The position numbers were made by a program, and so were the translations under genes. Under the pieces are notes generated by a model. It was not told where the DNA came from and ran no database searches. It saw only the letters and a program-made list of their open reading frames with translations. From Coniferiporia sulphurascens (lineage: Eukaryota > Basidiomycota > Agaricomycetes > Hymenochaetales > Hymenochaetaceae), in assembly GCA_002794785.1 (NCBI GenBank), contig NBBA01000017.1, positions 434,001 to 498,000 on the forward strand: a stretch of 64,000 nucleotides of DNA, written 5' to 3'. The stretch's first letter is position 1; each line of letters opens with the position of its first letter. This document shows, piece by piece, positions 11,790 to 21,692 of the stretch.

Positions 11790-12746
11790 ACTAGTATATC
11801 AGATGAAGACAGATAAACCCTGCATGTCCAGAAGTTGCTGAAGCTCCAATAGAACGCATGGTACGATCGAGATCCGGAAATCCAACCCACTTCGTTCGAT
11901 ATGGGAGACGCTTATAGTACAACTGCGGCTAGGTGACGACTGCTTGCGATACAAAGATATTGCCTGACTTGCGAGATTTGACAGTGGTTTAAGCGTCACC
12001 GTAGTAATTAGTGTCAAATTCTGAAATCGGAAACTATGGCTGCGACGTTGCTGTGGAGTGTAAGGCGAAGGCTGAGGTACATCGATGAAAATTTGATTCC
12101 GAGGCCAGATGTGTTCTCATGGGGTCCGCCAAACTCTGGGGACCCTGGTCTATTAGGTACGCTCTCTGGGACTCACCGTACCTCCGACTCTGCTCGACTC
12201 CTCCACGGAAACCGCAATGCGTGCATGAGCGCCGACCGAGATGTGACCTAAATGTATGTGGTTGATTAATCTGTTATTTTGCGACTTGTCACGACTGCTT
12301 TCGTGTACATGCTTTTAGTAAAGATGCATTTTTGTCAGGAGCTTTGTCCTTGCATGACTCGCCACATACCTCCGTGGTGTGGTCCGAAGGCCTTTACGGC
12401 TATTACGACCGACCACCATAGTTGAAAAGATCCGTATCCCCAGGGTCATTCGCTCTTCGTAGGTCAGCGGTACGTCCCTTGAAGGAGCCGTAACTCTTCC
12501 GGGCGTCCGTTACTGACACCTCTACCTCTATTGTGTGCGTTCCGCTGTGGGTGATTATGTGTAATCATCGGTCAGACAAAAGAGGTGTTGGTGGCGAGAG
12601 ACTTTATGATAGGGCGACGTTTGCGACCGACTGAAATGCTAGTGGAGGCGTTGGACTCGAGGTGCTATCGCGCACGGAATCACGATTTGTCACGGCACGC
12701 ATATCGTGACGCCTACGGCGCTTTCAAACTTAGCCGGGCTCACAAC
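11790..12746. other. Intergenic; GST-like 3' flank then no gene seen
   Basis: The first 130 bases or so are nearly repeated after GST copy 2 (about 15750-15870), so the duplication included 3' flank. The rest holds only short frames; the ORC5 remnant begins near 12747. Confidence 0.5.
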
Positions 12747-14516
12747 ATGCCTTTCCTCGGACATGATGATCTTGTCTGCCAACTCCGGACCTTCCAGCAG
12801 CGTCGCCGTCATTCATCATAATTGAACTGGTGCTGTCTTGCGCGATGTCTTGACATCGCTCGCGCAGGATGTCCCGGAATCGACGAAACTGGCATTTGCT
12901 GTTGTGAACTGTGTTGCTTGCTTCACGCAAAGGCTACTATTTGATACTATCCTGGGTGCACTGACAATATCGTGTATCTCGGCCAGAACAACGAGAAGCT
13001 ACCGAGGCTTTAGCAGGTGCCCGGAGTGACATTCTCGATGAATTTCTTCGTCTTCGCGTAATTTTCTCTGTAGCGGAAGGGACCTCAGTCAACTCCATCA
13101 CTGAAAATAATGACATCTTGTCTAAACTAGTTCTCGTTTTTGAACGCACTGAAAGACTCAGGGAGTCACTGCCAAAATTAACAATTCTTTTGACCAGGCT
13201 ACAAGAGTTGGTGAGTTAAACATTCAACGGTCTAGGCATAAACATAGCGTGACGCTAAATAATGCAGACAGGGAAAGACGTGACGACGGTGTTCTTGATG
13301 GACGCAGAATGAGAATATATCGCGCCTTTCCCCGGATCTTTGTCCGATCCCTATAACGATAAAACCGCCTGAGAAACAGGGTATGCTTCCGGGTGTTCGG
13401 ATTGAGCTACCAAGGCTCATAGTTATTTTGAGTTATCATCGACTGGATTTACGGCACTTTCCCGGAGGACGAACAGCCTGAGTTCATTAACTCATACAAT
13501 CCCTCCCTCCACCTGTTGTTTTACCACTTTGTCGAGACTGTCTATAATGTATGCGCTCCATTTACCACTGATCCTAGGGAACTGGAGTACATAACATCAG
13601 CTCGATGGCCTGGGTTCGTCTCCACTGCACTTGAGGACTGGAAAAGACAAGTTTGGTGGAGCTTATTCAGGACCTTCAGAGGACGACCGCGTAAATTTGA
13701 TTCGGCTTTTCGATCCGTCATTGACTCACGCTGCGGAGAACCTGCACCCTCGCTCTGCGGGGTCTGTAGAATGGAATACAGCCAACTTCCCAGAAGGGAA
13801 AGCCCTTTCCCAACTGCTTGGAAGGTATCTGCTACCACCAGCTATGCAATCGTCGGGTTCGCAGGTCACGACGTTAGAGCTATCTAACATAACAATGTTC
13901 ATTCTGTTGGCGGCTTTTCTCGCATCTTACAACCCGACCGAGACGGACTACCATCTACTCGGACGAGGGGCTAGCGAGGGATCACGACGGAAGCGCAAGG
14001 GCGGTGGAACGAGAAAGTCCAAGGTCGGTTCAACGACGAAAACAGCTCAACTAAAATGATTTGTTGGACTCGAATGTGTTCCGAATTCGTCAATTTTAGC
14101 ACCCTCAGCGATTAATTGGACCCATGAGCTTCCCTTTTGACGGGCTCATAGCCATCCTAGAGTCTTTATCACAAGAATACGACAAGTCGAAACAAGTCGG
14201 GAAGCCTCTTGAGGGTATTGTCAATTTAAAACCGGAGACAGACGTTTATCGAGTGCAAACGCCGTCAACGGTAAAACTCCATAGCGGCCCCTAAAGTCTT
14301 GACCTCATGTCGCTGATGTCATTCAGATACGAGAGCTTCTCTCTCTGCGTCTATTACACCGGGGTACATCGGGGTACAGTCCAATGCAAGCTCGACATGC
14401 CTTTGTTCAAGTGCAGAATTGGTTACGACCGGGCACTTTCGCTTGCACGCAAACTGAGTATACCCCTGAGTGAATTGACGTGGGACCAAGCTGAGCCTGT
14501 TCTCGTAATAGACTGA
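12747..14516 (+). pseudogene. Broken origin recognition complex subunit 5 (ORC5) copy
   Basis: ORC5 is an AAA+ family subunit of the replication-origin recognition complex. Pieces in order match it: GHDDLVCQL near 12765, VVNCVACFTQRLLFDTIL near 12905, LVFERTERLRESLPKL near 13160, FVETVYNVCAPFTTDPREL near 13535 with ITSARWPGFV, then LELSNITMFILLAAFLASYN near 13880, FPFDGLIAILESL near 14130, and a C-terminal FKCRIGYDRALSLARKLSIP. The pieces lie in different frames. A stop follows HHN near 12820, a shift lies near 12960, a TGA interrupts the VTTVFLMDAE segment near 13305, and more shifts occur after 13650 and after 14050. No set of introns repairs all of these. The P-loop segment was not found. 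It lies between GST copies 1 and 2, and no intact ORC5 is in this window. Confidence 0.8.
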
Positions 14517-14559
14517 AAGGGGGATTCGCAGGAAAGTTTTGCCATGTTACGGCACGGGA

Positions 14560-14947
14560 ACGCAATAAATGTTCGACGTGATCACTACCGTGAAGTAGGT
14601 ATGTATCTAATACTGTGCTTAGTTAGTGGCACCGTTCATTGGAACCCTAATAAGCTTGTATTCTTAAGCCGTTGCATGTTTATATTAACGTTCCCTACGA
14701 ATTTACCTCAAAAAGCAGATTGTTTATTTCCGCCATTTCTGACGTTGAGCACGAATCAGAACTCGTGGCAGCATGTTTGCATAAATGGCACGCCGTCTAC
14801 CCGAACCTTATTTTTAGGAAGAGTCGATCATCCAATACGCGCGAAGGCTTATTAACAATTCACTTTGGCTGACTGATCCATTTCTCTGTTATATAACTGC
14901 TCCCACGGACTACCATCCCCCTCCTTCACTTCACGCATATAGCGACC
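14560..14947 (+). repeat. Duplicated upstream block of GST copy 2
   Basis: It shares CTACCGTGAAG, AGTGGCACCGTTC, TTTTTAGGAAG, the GCGAAGGCTTATTAACAATTC segment and ATATAGCGACC before the ATG with the blocks upstream of copies 1 and 3. It carries an extra stretch relative to copy 1 and a TATATAACTG box about 50 bases before the start codon. Confidence 0.65.
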
Positions 14948-15747
14948 ATGACCATTACTTTCTACGATATACCCTCCAAGTTGGACGGCAATGCTTGGTC
15001 CCCAAACACATTTAAAACCAGGTTCGCGAATGGCACTTGTATCTAGTTGGAACGATCTTTAATCAAATGCACAGATTCTCTTTGAACTACAAGGGAATAC
15101 CATACAAAACCGAATGGGTAGAGTACCCCGATATTGAGGCGCGTTTGAAGGAAATTGGGGGTGGAGCGTCAGGGAAGAAAGCCGACGGACGCGATCATTA
15201 CACCCTTCCAGCGATCCACGATTCGGCGACGGGCAAGATTGTCACCGACTCGATTGAGATTGCTGCGTACCTTGACAAAGCGTATCCGGATACGCCAGCA
15301 CTCATCCCTCCTAACACACGCGCGGCAATAGAAATATTTACCCACGTCTTCAATGCTGAGAACCCCGCCTCAGTCTTCCCGATTATGCTTCCCGCATCGA
15401 ACAATATCCTCAATCCAAGGAGCGAGGAGTACTTCAGGAGGACAAGAGAAAGGTCGTATGGGAAGAAACTGGAGGAAATTGCTCCACCCGGCCCTATTCA
15501 GGACGAGATTTGGGCAAAGGCAAAAACCGGCCTTGAGCGGTTGGGTAGCTTTTACGATGCGAATGGCGTGGACAAGCCTTTTTTCCTGGGTGATACATTC
15601 ACATTTGCGGATGCAATTGTCGGCGGCTATCTTTTGTGGATTAAGGTCGTTTTGGGTCCCGACAGCGACGAGTGGAAGGCAATAGCAGGTTGGAGTGGAG
15701 GGCGGTGGGCGAAATTTCTCGAGCTGACAAAGGAGTGGCAGGTGTAA
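14948..15747 (+). CDS. Etherase-type (LigE-like) glutathione S-transferase, copy 2
   Basis: Two exons, 14948-15021 and 15075-15747, with a 53-base intron, encode 248 residues. The N-terminus MTITFYDIPSKLDGNAWSPN leads into a thioredoxin-fold domain with YKGIPYKTEWVEYPDIEA and the glutathione-contact segment YTLPAIHDSATGKIVTDS. The alpha-helical C-terminal domain contains PFFLGDTFTFADAIVGGYLL. Length and order fit the fungal etherase-related GST class, related to bacterial beta-etherases acting on lignin model compounds; the natural substrate is not shown by the sequence. It is a tandem paralogue of the copies at 10992 and 17421 and shares their promoter block. No breaks are seen. Confidence 0.9.
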
Positions 15748-16830
15748 ACTAGTATATTAGATGAAGAAAGATAAACTTCGCATGTCCAGAAGTCGCTGAA
15801 GCTCCAATTGAACACATGGTACAATCGACTTCGTTCGATATAAGAGACGCTTATAGTTCAAAATAAGTCTTTGGGCGAGGACCTGTAATCGGTGAAGATC
15901 AAAGGCAGGGTATGAGAGCAGAATCATACCTTATCCTGTGACGAAGGTGTATCGTAGAGGTATTGTATGGCCGAGATAATGTAAGTTAGGTCAGTAGGGA
16001 AATGTTGCGAGCCCGAATCCTTCAGAAGTCTTCATTTATATGTCAAGTCTGTGTGGCACGGTCGTAGGGAATTAATTTAAGTCGCAATAAACATGCCTCG
16101 TCGTGGATGACAGTGCTGCACAGTTGATGCGAGATGACATGAACACCTAAGCATTTATATCCAGCCAGAACACAATTACAGCAGTTGATGCGATCGACAA
16201 AACTTGGTACACCACGAGAGGGACATGGAGCGATACGCAGAACGTTAGCACATCCCGGATACAAACGGCTGGAAACAAGTGGCGAGACAGGATTCCACAA
16301 TTGGATAGTGGTAGCGGTCAATTTGATAACCCGTTTCGCACGGTGGAGCAGATCAAAACGGTAGCACTGGCACGCAGCCAAAGTCTCGAATTGGTTTGCA
16401 TTGGCAAATAAAACATAGCCTATGAAGTGAACAAAGCGCGACGGGGGAGCTGTGCCTAGGCGGTGCTGAGAACCCATCAAAATTTGAAGTAAAGCAACTC
16501 GATTGCGTGACACTGAGTATATCTAGAGGCAACGCTTGCAAAAAATTTGGGACTGATTTGCACGCTGACAAACGATTGTCACCTTCCATATTTAGTAGTT
16601 TGGGTGGCAACAATTTCAGCCAGCCATGCCCAATGTAATCTAGCATCTTTCACTGAGTTTTCTATAATTAAAAGCTATCGAGGAGTCAAGTAAATGCCTT
16701 AGGAGTGCCATATTTAAATTCAGCCCAGCCCCAGTGTCTTGGTCAAGTTCTCACCTCCCCAAGCTACACTGTCAGTTGCATTTAGTCACGGCGTTCGAGC
16801 ATGACAAAAGCGTCCTACAAGGGCTGTATA
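15748..16830. other. Intergenic, no gene seen
   Basis: After the GST-like 3' flank there is a 156-codon minus-strand frame (16043-16513), Cys-rich and without any family resemblance, overlapped by a second minus frame. I regard neither as supported. Confidence 0.4.
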
Positions 16831-17131
16831 TACAAAAAGTGCAAAACAAGTGTCTGGGTCCAATTTTGCCCCTATCGACACGATTGAAAGTGTACCATGA
16901 TTAGTGGATATGGGGCTAGGGTGCCTATTGGCCGGATTTTTTATTTGTTTCTAGAAGTACGAGAAATGGTTAGTACATGGGCTGTTTCTTGTATTTCTAG
17001 GGCAAAAATAAAAAATCCGGCCAGTAGGCACCCTAGCCCCATATCCACCGATCATAATACACTTACAATTGTATTGATAGGGGCGGATTTGAGACCGGAA
17101 ACTTGTTTTTAAATTATTTTTGACCTAGGAG
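16831..17131. repeat. Long palindrome / fold-back element (MITE-like)
   Basis: The left arm (about 16831-16966) and right arm (about 16984-17131) are inverted copies separated by only about 17 bases. The core, GTGGATATGGGGCTAGGGTG at about 16911, returns as its complement at about 17029-17048, and CTATTGGCCGG faces CCGGCCAGTAG with one mismatch. Pairing continues outward (TGCCCCTATCGACACG against the complement of TGTATTGATAGGGGC) and inward (CTAGAAGTACGAGAAA against the complement of TTTCTTGTATTTCTAG). The transcript would form a hairpin with stems over 100 base pairs. The structure is that of a non-autonomous fold-back or MITE-like element. Target duplications were not identified with confidence. 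Confidence 0.8.
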
Positions 17132-17315
17132 CATCAAAGTTTCCATTTGTGGTAATGTCGTAAATAAATAAGTAGAGATTTTTTGGCGGGCCTTGTAATC
17201 CCTCCGGCGTGACCTCGGAAACGTCCCCTCAGGGACATCCCACATCCCCAGAGGAAATTAGTAATCCCACAAGGGATCCCGCCTCTTCTCCGAATATCGG
17301 AGGGGATATCAGCAC

Positions 17316-17420
17316 CGGCGCGAAGGCTTATTAACGAATTCACTTCGGCTTACTGATCCGTCCCCTCTACTATTAAATAATGGACCAGCATTCCCGCCAG
17401 TCTTCACGAGTATAGCGACC
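17316..17420 (+). repeat. Duplicated upstream block of GST copy 3
   Basis: It begins abruptly at GCGCGAAGGCTTATTAAC and continues with CTTCGGCTTACTGATCC, TATTAAATAATGGACCAG and ATTCCCGCCAGTCTTCAC, then the ATG of copy 3. It is very close to the block before copy 1 in its last 90 bases. The left limit of homology lies at about 17314. Confidence 0.7.
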
Positions 17421-18226
17421 ATGACCATTACTTTCTACGATATACCCTCCAAGTTGGAAGGCAATGCTTGGTCCCCAAACACATTTAAAACCAGGTTCGC
17501 GAGTGGCACGTGTATCTAGTTGGAACGATCTCTAATCAAATGCACAGATTCTCTCTGAACTACAAGGGAATACCATACAAAACCGAATGGGTAGAGTACC
17601 CCGATATTGAGGCGCGTTTGAAGGAAATTGGGGGTGGAGCGTCAGGGAAGAAAGCCGATGGAAGCGATCATTACACCCTTCCAGCAATCCACGATTCGAC
17701 GACGGGCAAGGTTGTCACCGATTCGATTGAGATTGCCGCGTATCTTGATAAAGCGTATCCGGATACACCAGCGCTCATCCCTCCTAACACACGCGCAGCA
17801 ATAGAACTCTTCACCCACGTATTCAATGCTGAGAACTTTGCCTCAGTCGCTTCGATTATGCTTTCCGCGTCGAACAATATCCTCAATCCAAAGAGCGAGG
17901 AGTACTTCAGGAGGGCAGGAGAAAAGTCGCATGGGAAGAAACTGGAGGAAATTGCACCACCCGGCCCCATTCAAGATGAGTTTTGGGCAAAGGCAAAAAC
18001 CGGCCTTGAGCGGTTGGGTAGCTTTTACGATACGAATGGCGTGGACAAGCCGTTTTTCTTCGGCGATACATTCACATTTGCGGATGCAATTGTCGGCGAC
18101 TATCTTCTGTGGCTTAAGGTCGTTTTGACTCCCGACAGTGACGAATGGAAGGCAATAACAGGTTGGAGTGGAGGGCGGTGGGCGAAATTTCTCGAGTTGA
18201 CAAAGGAGTGGCAGATTGTGACCTAG
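17421..18226 (+). CDS. Etherase-type (LigE-like) glutathione S-transferase, copy 3
   Basis: Exons 17421-17494 and 17548-18226, with a 53-base intron at the same place as in the other copies, encode 250 residues. It is almost the same protein as copy 2: MTITFYDIPSKLEGNAWSPN at the start, then YTLPAIHDSTTGKVVTDSIE and PFFFGDTFTFADAIVGDYLL. It ends KEWQIVT where copy 2 ends KEWQV, because the sequence diverges just before the stop. The 3' flank is shared with the other copies for only about 30 bases. It appears intact. The role is glutathione-dependent detoxification or ether cleavage by family; no substrate is shown. Confidence 0.9.
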
Positions 18227-18801
18227 TATATCAGATGAAGACATATAAACCCGGCATGATTAATTCATGCAATTACCGCGTCGCCGAAAGACGGAGTTTG
18301 CAAGCCTGTCGCTCTCGCCTTGTCTACGGAAAACCGGCGGGTGGGCTATAAAGTCGTCATCAAGTTGCGCGTCAGAAAGAATAGATGAGGGATGAAGAGC
18401 CAGCTTCATGAAAGGTCCTCTGCTTGGTAGAGACCTCCGTCACGGATGGCAGACACGAGAGATGTAAGAAAAGTTGTGGCTTTGGAAAGGCGAGACGTTA
18501 TAATTTGCAGGTATTTCGGGCCAGGCAGGCATTACATTCCGGCCGCCGGCCTCAACGGTCCAATGAGATATCGACCCCCATAGCCACGCTGATGACGTCG
18601 GCTCGAACCTGGTCCTGCCACGACACTTACGAGAGATCGCTCAGACCAGCCACGATGCCTGCGAGCTTTTCCAGTCCTCTGCACTAGGACCTGTCTATTT
18701 GCGGAATGTATCCTTCTATCATCAGACTCAGCATAGATTATACAACCAATGAATAGCACGAGATAAATAGTCTCATAGCAAATTTATGACACGGTAGTTC
18801 G
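18227..18801. other. Intergenic, no gene seen
   Basis: Between the convergent GST copy 3 and SND2 genes there are about 570 bases with short frames only. GST homology stops near 18257, marking a duplication edge. Confidence 0.45.
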
Positions 18802-19538
18802 TCACCTCTTTACATTGACGGACTTCACACGCGGATCTCCGCGTTCCTGGCGGGCCTTGAGCTTCTGCTGACGCTTGCTCGTTGGCTCGGCGGGTGCTTC
18901 TTCTCCTGAAGGTGCGGAAGGTTTTATGAATCCATAGAGCATCGGACCAACTTTATATAAGACGTAGCCCGGGACCTAAATCAAGCATTAGGATTAGCGA
19001 GAACGAACAGCAAACCCCATAGCGTTACAGCTGGAAAACATACGGTGATATACAACCACCAGACATATTCTCCAAATAGCGCGCTACCCAATTGACACGC
19101 CCCTTCACCAGGAATGAGCTACCGTCAGTCGGGGCACTACGGGAAAACAGCGAGTATGCTTACAGGTGATATATAATATATCGAATACCCATTCACAGAA
19201 ATACCCAGGATTTGCAAGGTCGACGCTTGCCGGCTTCACGTTACCCGATGCATCCTTAGTAGGCTTCCCGGCATTCACCAAGAAGGAGTATGCAAGTCCC
19301 TCAATGATGAATGACACGACTAAGAAGAAATACGCGATTCCAAAGTGGAGGCTGAAGATGCCGCGACGGCGCCACCACCGAAGGAGGACGGAGAGTGCGT
19401 TTGACACGGCCATTCCGCGCTGTAAGTACTGGAGGGCCTTCTCATTTTGCGCAGCTGACGAAAGGAAAGATGGTGAGCGGGGTTCCGTAAAGGACGCGAC
19501 ATAAGCAGACCTGTTTTCTTCGCAGCTGCGTTGGCCAT
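18802..19538 (-). CDS. SND2: SND2 / TMEM208 family ER membrane protein
   Basis: SND2 (TMEM208 in animals) belongs to the SRP-independent targeting route that delivers membrane proteins to the ER. Exons on the minus strand are 19538-19511, 19454-19164, 19102-19044 and 18975-18802, joining in phase to give 183 residues. The start MANAAAKKTAAQNEKAL is followed by two hydrophobic segments (FGIAYFFLVVSFIIEGLAYS, then the DILYITWACQLGSALFGEYV region) and VPGYVLYKVGPMLYGF. The tail is basic (TSKRQQKLKARQERGDPRVK), as in the family. Length is close to the usual 170-180 residues. It is divergent from the Rdx gene, with 142 bases between start codons. Confidence 0.92.
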
Positions 19539-19680
19539 GGTGGACGGTGACAAAACGGGCAGACGGACGCGTCACGGTCGCGATGATACAGGCTGTCACG
19601 TGTCGATCGGCCGATGAACTTGGATTCCTACCTTAACACCGTGATATTTCCCGCTCTCTAGGTCTTCAAGCGTGTCCATT
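19539..19680. promoter_or_regulatory. Shared divergent promoter, SND2 / Rdx protein
   Basis: Only 142 bases separate two start codons that face apart, so both core promoters must lie here. No clear TATA box is visible. Confidence 0.6.
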
Positions 19681-20334
19681 ATGGCGGACCCATCTTGCAC
19701 AGACTGTATTGCGGAAGAAGGCATTACCGTTTCAACCCCCTCCGAGACTCAAACGGAATCGCCAAAGCCTTACAACCCGCTAGACATCACAACTTTTGTA
19801 CCGCCCACAACCTTGCCTACCCCTAGCGTGACAGTAGAGTTCTGCGACAGAGTGAGCAAAGAAGTTCGCTAAAAATATGCTCTGTTCTGAGAGGGAATGA
19901 CTGCTTCTGTGATAGTGTCGATGGTGAGTCCGTCATAGGCGACTACATTTTGCAATTGTACAGCAGCAGAACGCATATATCGTGCTTACTACTAGGCTCC
20001 ATCGCGCGACTTGGGTGTCGACTGAGCTCCTCATTACGTTCCCGTCACCTACGCTCAAAGGTGTGCACATCGTACCGCTGAACGCTGAAGAGACCGCGGG
20101 CCGCTTCCGTGTCTGGCTTTCGATGGAAAACGGGCCTGTGCTCGTTTGGGACAGGAAGGTTGAGGGGAGGTTTCCTGAGCTTAAGGAGCTGGTAAGCGTT
20201 TAGTGCGCACTTCGTCTTCTTTCTGCTTCCTTTCCACATGAATTGGCTGAAGAACCTTCGTGAATTAGAAACAGCGGATACGAGACCATATCCAGCCTGA
20301 GAAGTCACTGGGACACTCAGACAAGCACAAGTGA
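19681..20334 (+). CDS. Rdx-family thioredoxin-fold protein (selenoprotein W/T-like, CxxC form) with an 8-base exon
   Basis: Rdx proteins are small thioredoxin-like proteins related to SelW, SelT and SelH. Exons are 19681-19851, 19916-19923, 19996-20191 and 20269-20334, giving 146 residues. The redox motif spans two splices: exon 1 ends in EFCDR, the 8-base exon TGTCGATG supplies Cys-Arg and two bases of Trp, and exon 3 continues LHRATWVSTELLITFP. The result is CDRC followed by RWLHRATW, as expected for the family, with Cys in place of selenocysteine. Without the small exon the frame is lost. Later segments VWDRKVEGRFPELKEL and KQRIRDHIQPEKSLGHSDK also fit. The N-terminal 55 residues are disordered and Thr/Pro-rich. 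Confidence 0.9.
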
Positions 20335-20558
20335 TGCCAGTTTGGAGACGCGGTTAAAGCCGAGCTAAAGCTACATACACAGATGTCGATCGCAGAGCAC
20401 TCATATGCTCTAATCTTTATTCAAGCAGACCAGCGATGTATCCAGAGCATATTACTACCAATCCACTACTCTATTCGTCTATATATGCGTACAAATCCCA
20501 GGAACACAAATAACCAGATCCATAATCTCACACATACTCTATCTTTCCTGAAAGACAT

Positions 20559-21473
20559 CTAGTTCCGCGGGACATCTGACTTGCTAGCTGTAAAGAGTGC
20601 GTCGTTGAGATATTTCGCATACGCTGGGCGGGCGAGCGAGTTGATAGCGACTTTCTTGTCGGTCTCGATATCGTCTATGAGCGCTTCTACAGGAGGAGGA
20701 ATCGTGTTTAGATCCCTATATTGTGGAGCAGGAAACCCAATACGCACCTCTGCTTGTGTAGTCGAGTTCGGGGCGAATATATCCCAACACAAGCACGCGC
20801 ATCTCATTTCCGTAAAAATCATTCTTATAATTGTGCATTATATGCACTTCCTGAGGTTTCCGTCAGAAGAACGTCTAGGTCAAGTCTAAAGGAGGGAGGA
20901 CCTACTGCTGACAGTCGTTCGTTTTTGTAAAACGGGTTCCAGCCGAGGCTCATCGCCATTGGGTATACCTCGCAGTCTTCCGCGCTCCAGCTCGGGTCCG
21001 ATTCGCCGCTGCCCGCGTCACTCGGAAGCACCTGCGCGAGGCCATAGTAGATACCTGTTGTCATCGCCGCACTTAGCGGACGGAGGGCCTCCTCTGGAAG
21101 GTTCGCTATAAACCGTCAAGAAGATTCGTGGGTTGAGGATATCGCAGCGGTTTACAGGACAAGAGATTCATGGAAGCACAAGCCAGAGCAGTGAAACCAC
21201 AGTATATGCGCGTCGTCGTTCGTCAGTTCTCTATTACCAAACCTCAAGAGGCAGCAGCATGTACACACCAGTCGGACACCCGAGGTCCTTCCCACCGCGC
21301 CCAAAGCCCTTCTGTACCGCGCCGCGCAGTGCGAACGGGAACGGCTGCTCGGGAACGTCGGGCCCTACGATCGCTGGCCTCGCGGCACGGAAGGCCACGG
21401 TACTCATGGGCGGGGAGCCAGCGGGCTCTGTTGTTGGCGGAGGAGAAGGATATGAGGGCTGCGAAGCATCCAT
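20559..21473 (-). CDS. FMN1: Riboflavin kinase
   Basis: It phosphorylates riboflavin with ATP to make FMN. Minus-strand exons are 21473-21269, 21105-20906, 20850-20748 and 20686-20559; phases agree and the protein is 211 residues. It begins with a short Pro-rich leader. Then come PFALRGAVQKGFGRGGKDLG and CPTANLPEEAL (the nucleotide-binding GRGGKxLGxPTAN signature), TGIYYGLAQV, AMSLGWNPFYKNERLSA, EVHIMHNYKNDFYGNEMRV and LVLGYIRPELDYTSREALID. All catalytic segments of the family are present. An acidic insert (SGESDPSWSAEDCE) lies between the GIYYG and SLGWNP strands. It is divergent from TAF8. Confidence 0.94.
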
Positions 21474-21692
21474 TGGGAAAGTCGGACGGGGGAAGGAAAG
21501 GAAAGGAAGGAGGTTTAATAATTAGTGGAGTCTGAAGCCGCGTCCGAGTCAAGCAGGATAATCTGAACGCGGCATTAGTCACCATTATCTAAATAGGCAA
21601 CCACCGAGTGCGCGTTGTGCGGTGGCTGCCAGTGGGGGATACAACGTAACTTCGTCGTTCACTTCCAGCGCTAGCAACAAGAAGGAACTGCA
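21474..21692. promoter_or_regulatory. Shared divergent promoter, FMN1 / TAF8
   Basis: 219 bases lie between the two outward-facing start codons. No specific binding site was recognised. Confidence 0.5.

Noticed and set aside
16043..16513. 156-codon minus-strand frame
   Set aside because: Cys-rich low-information sequence with an overlapping alternative frame; no known domain, no splice support and it lies in a decayed area.
16897..17112. 71-codon plus frame
   Set aside because: It lies entirely inside the palindromic element and is explained by that structure.
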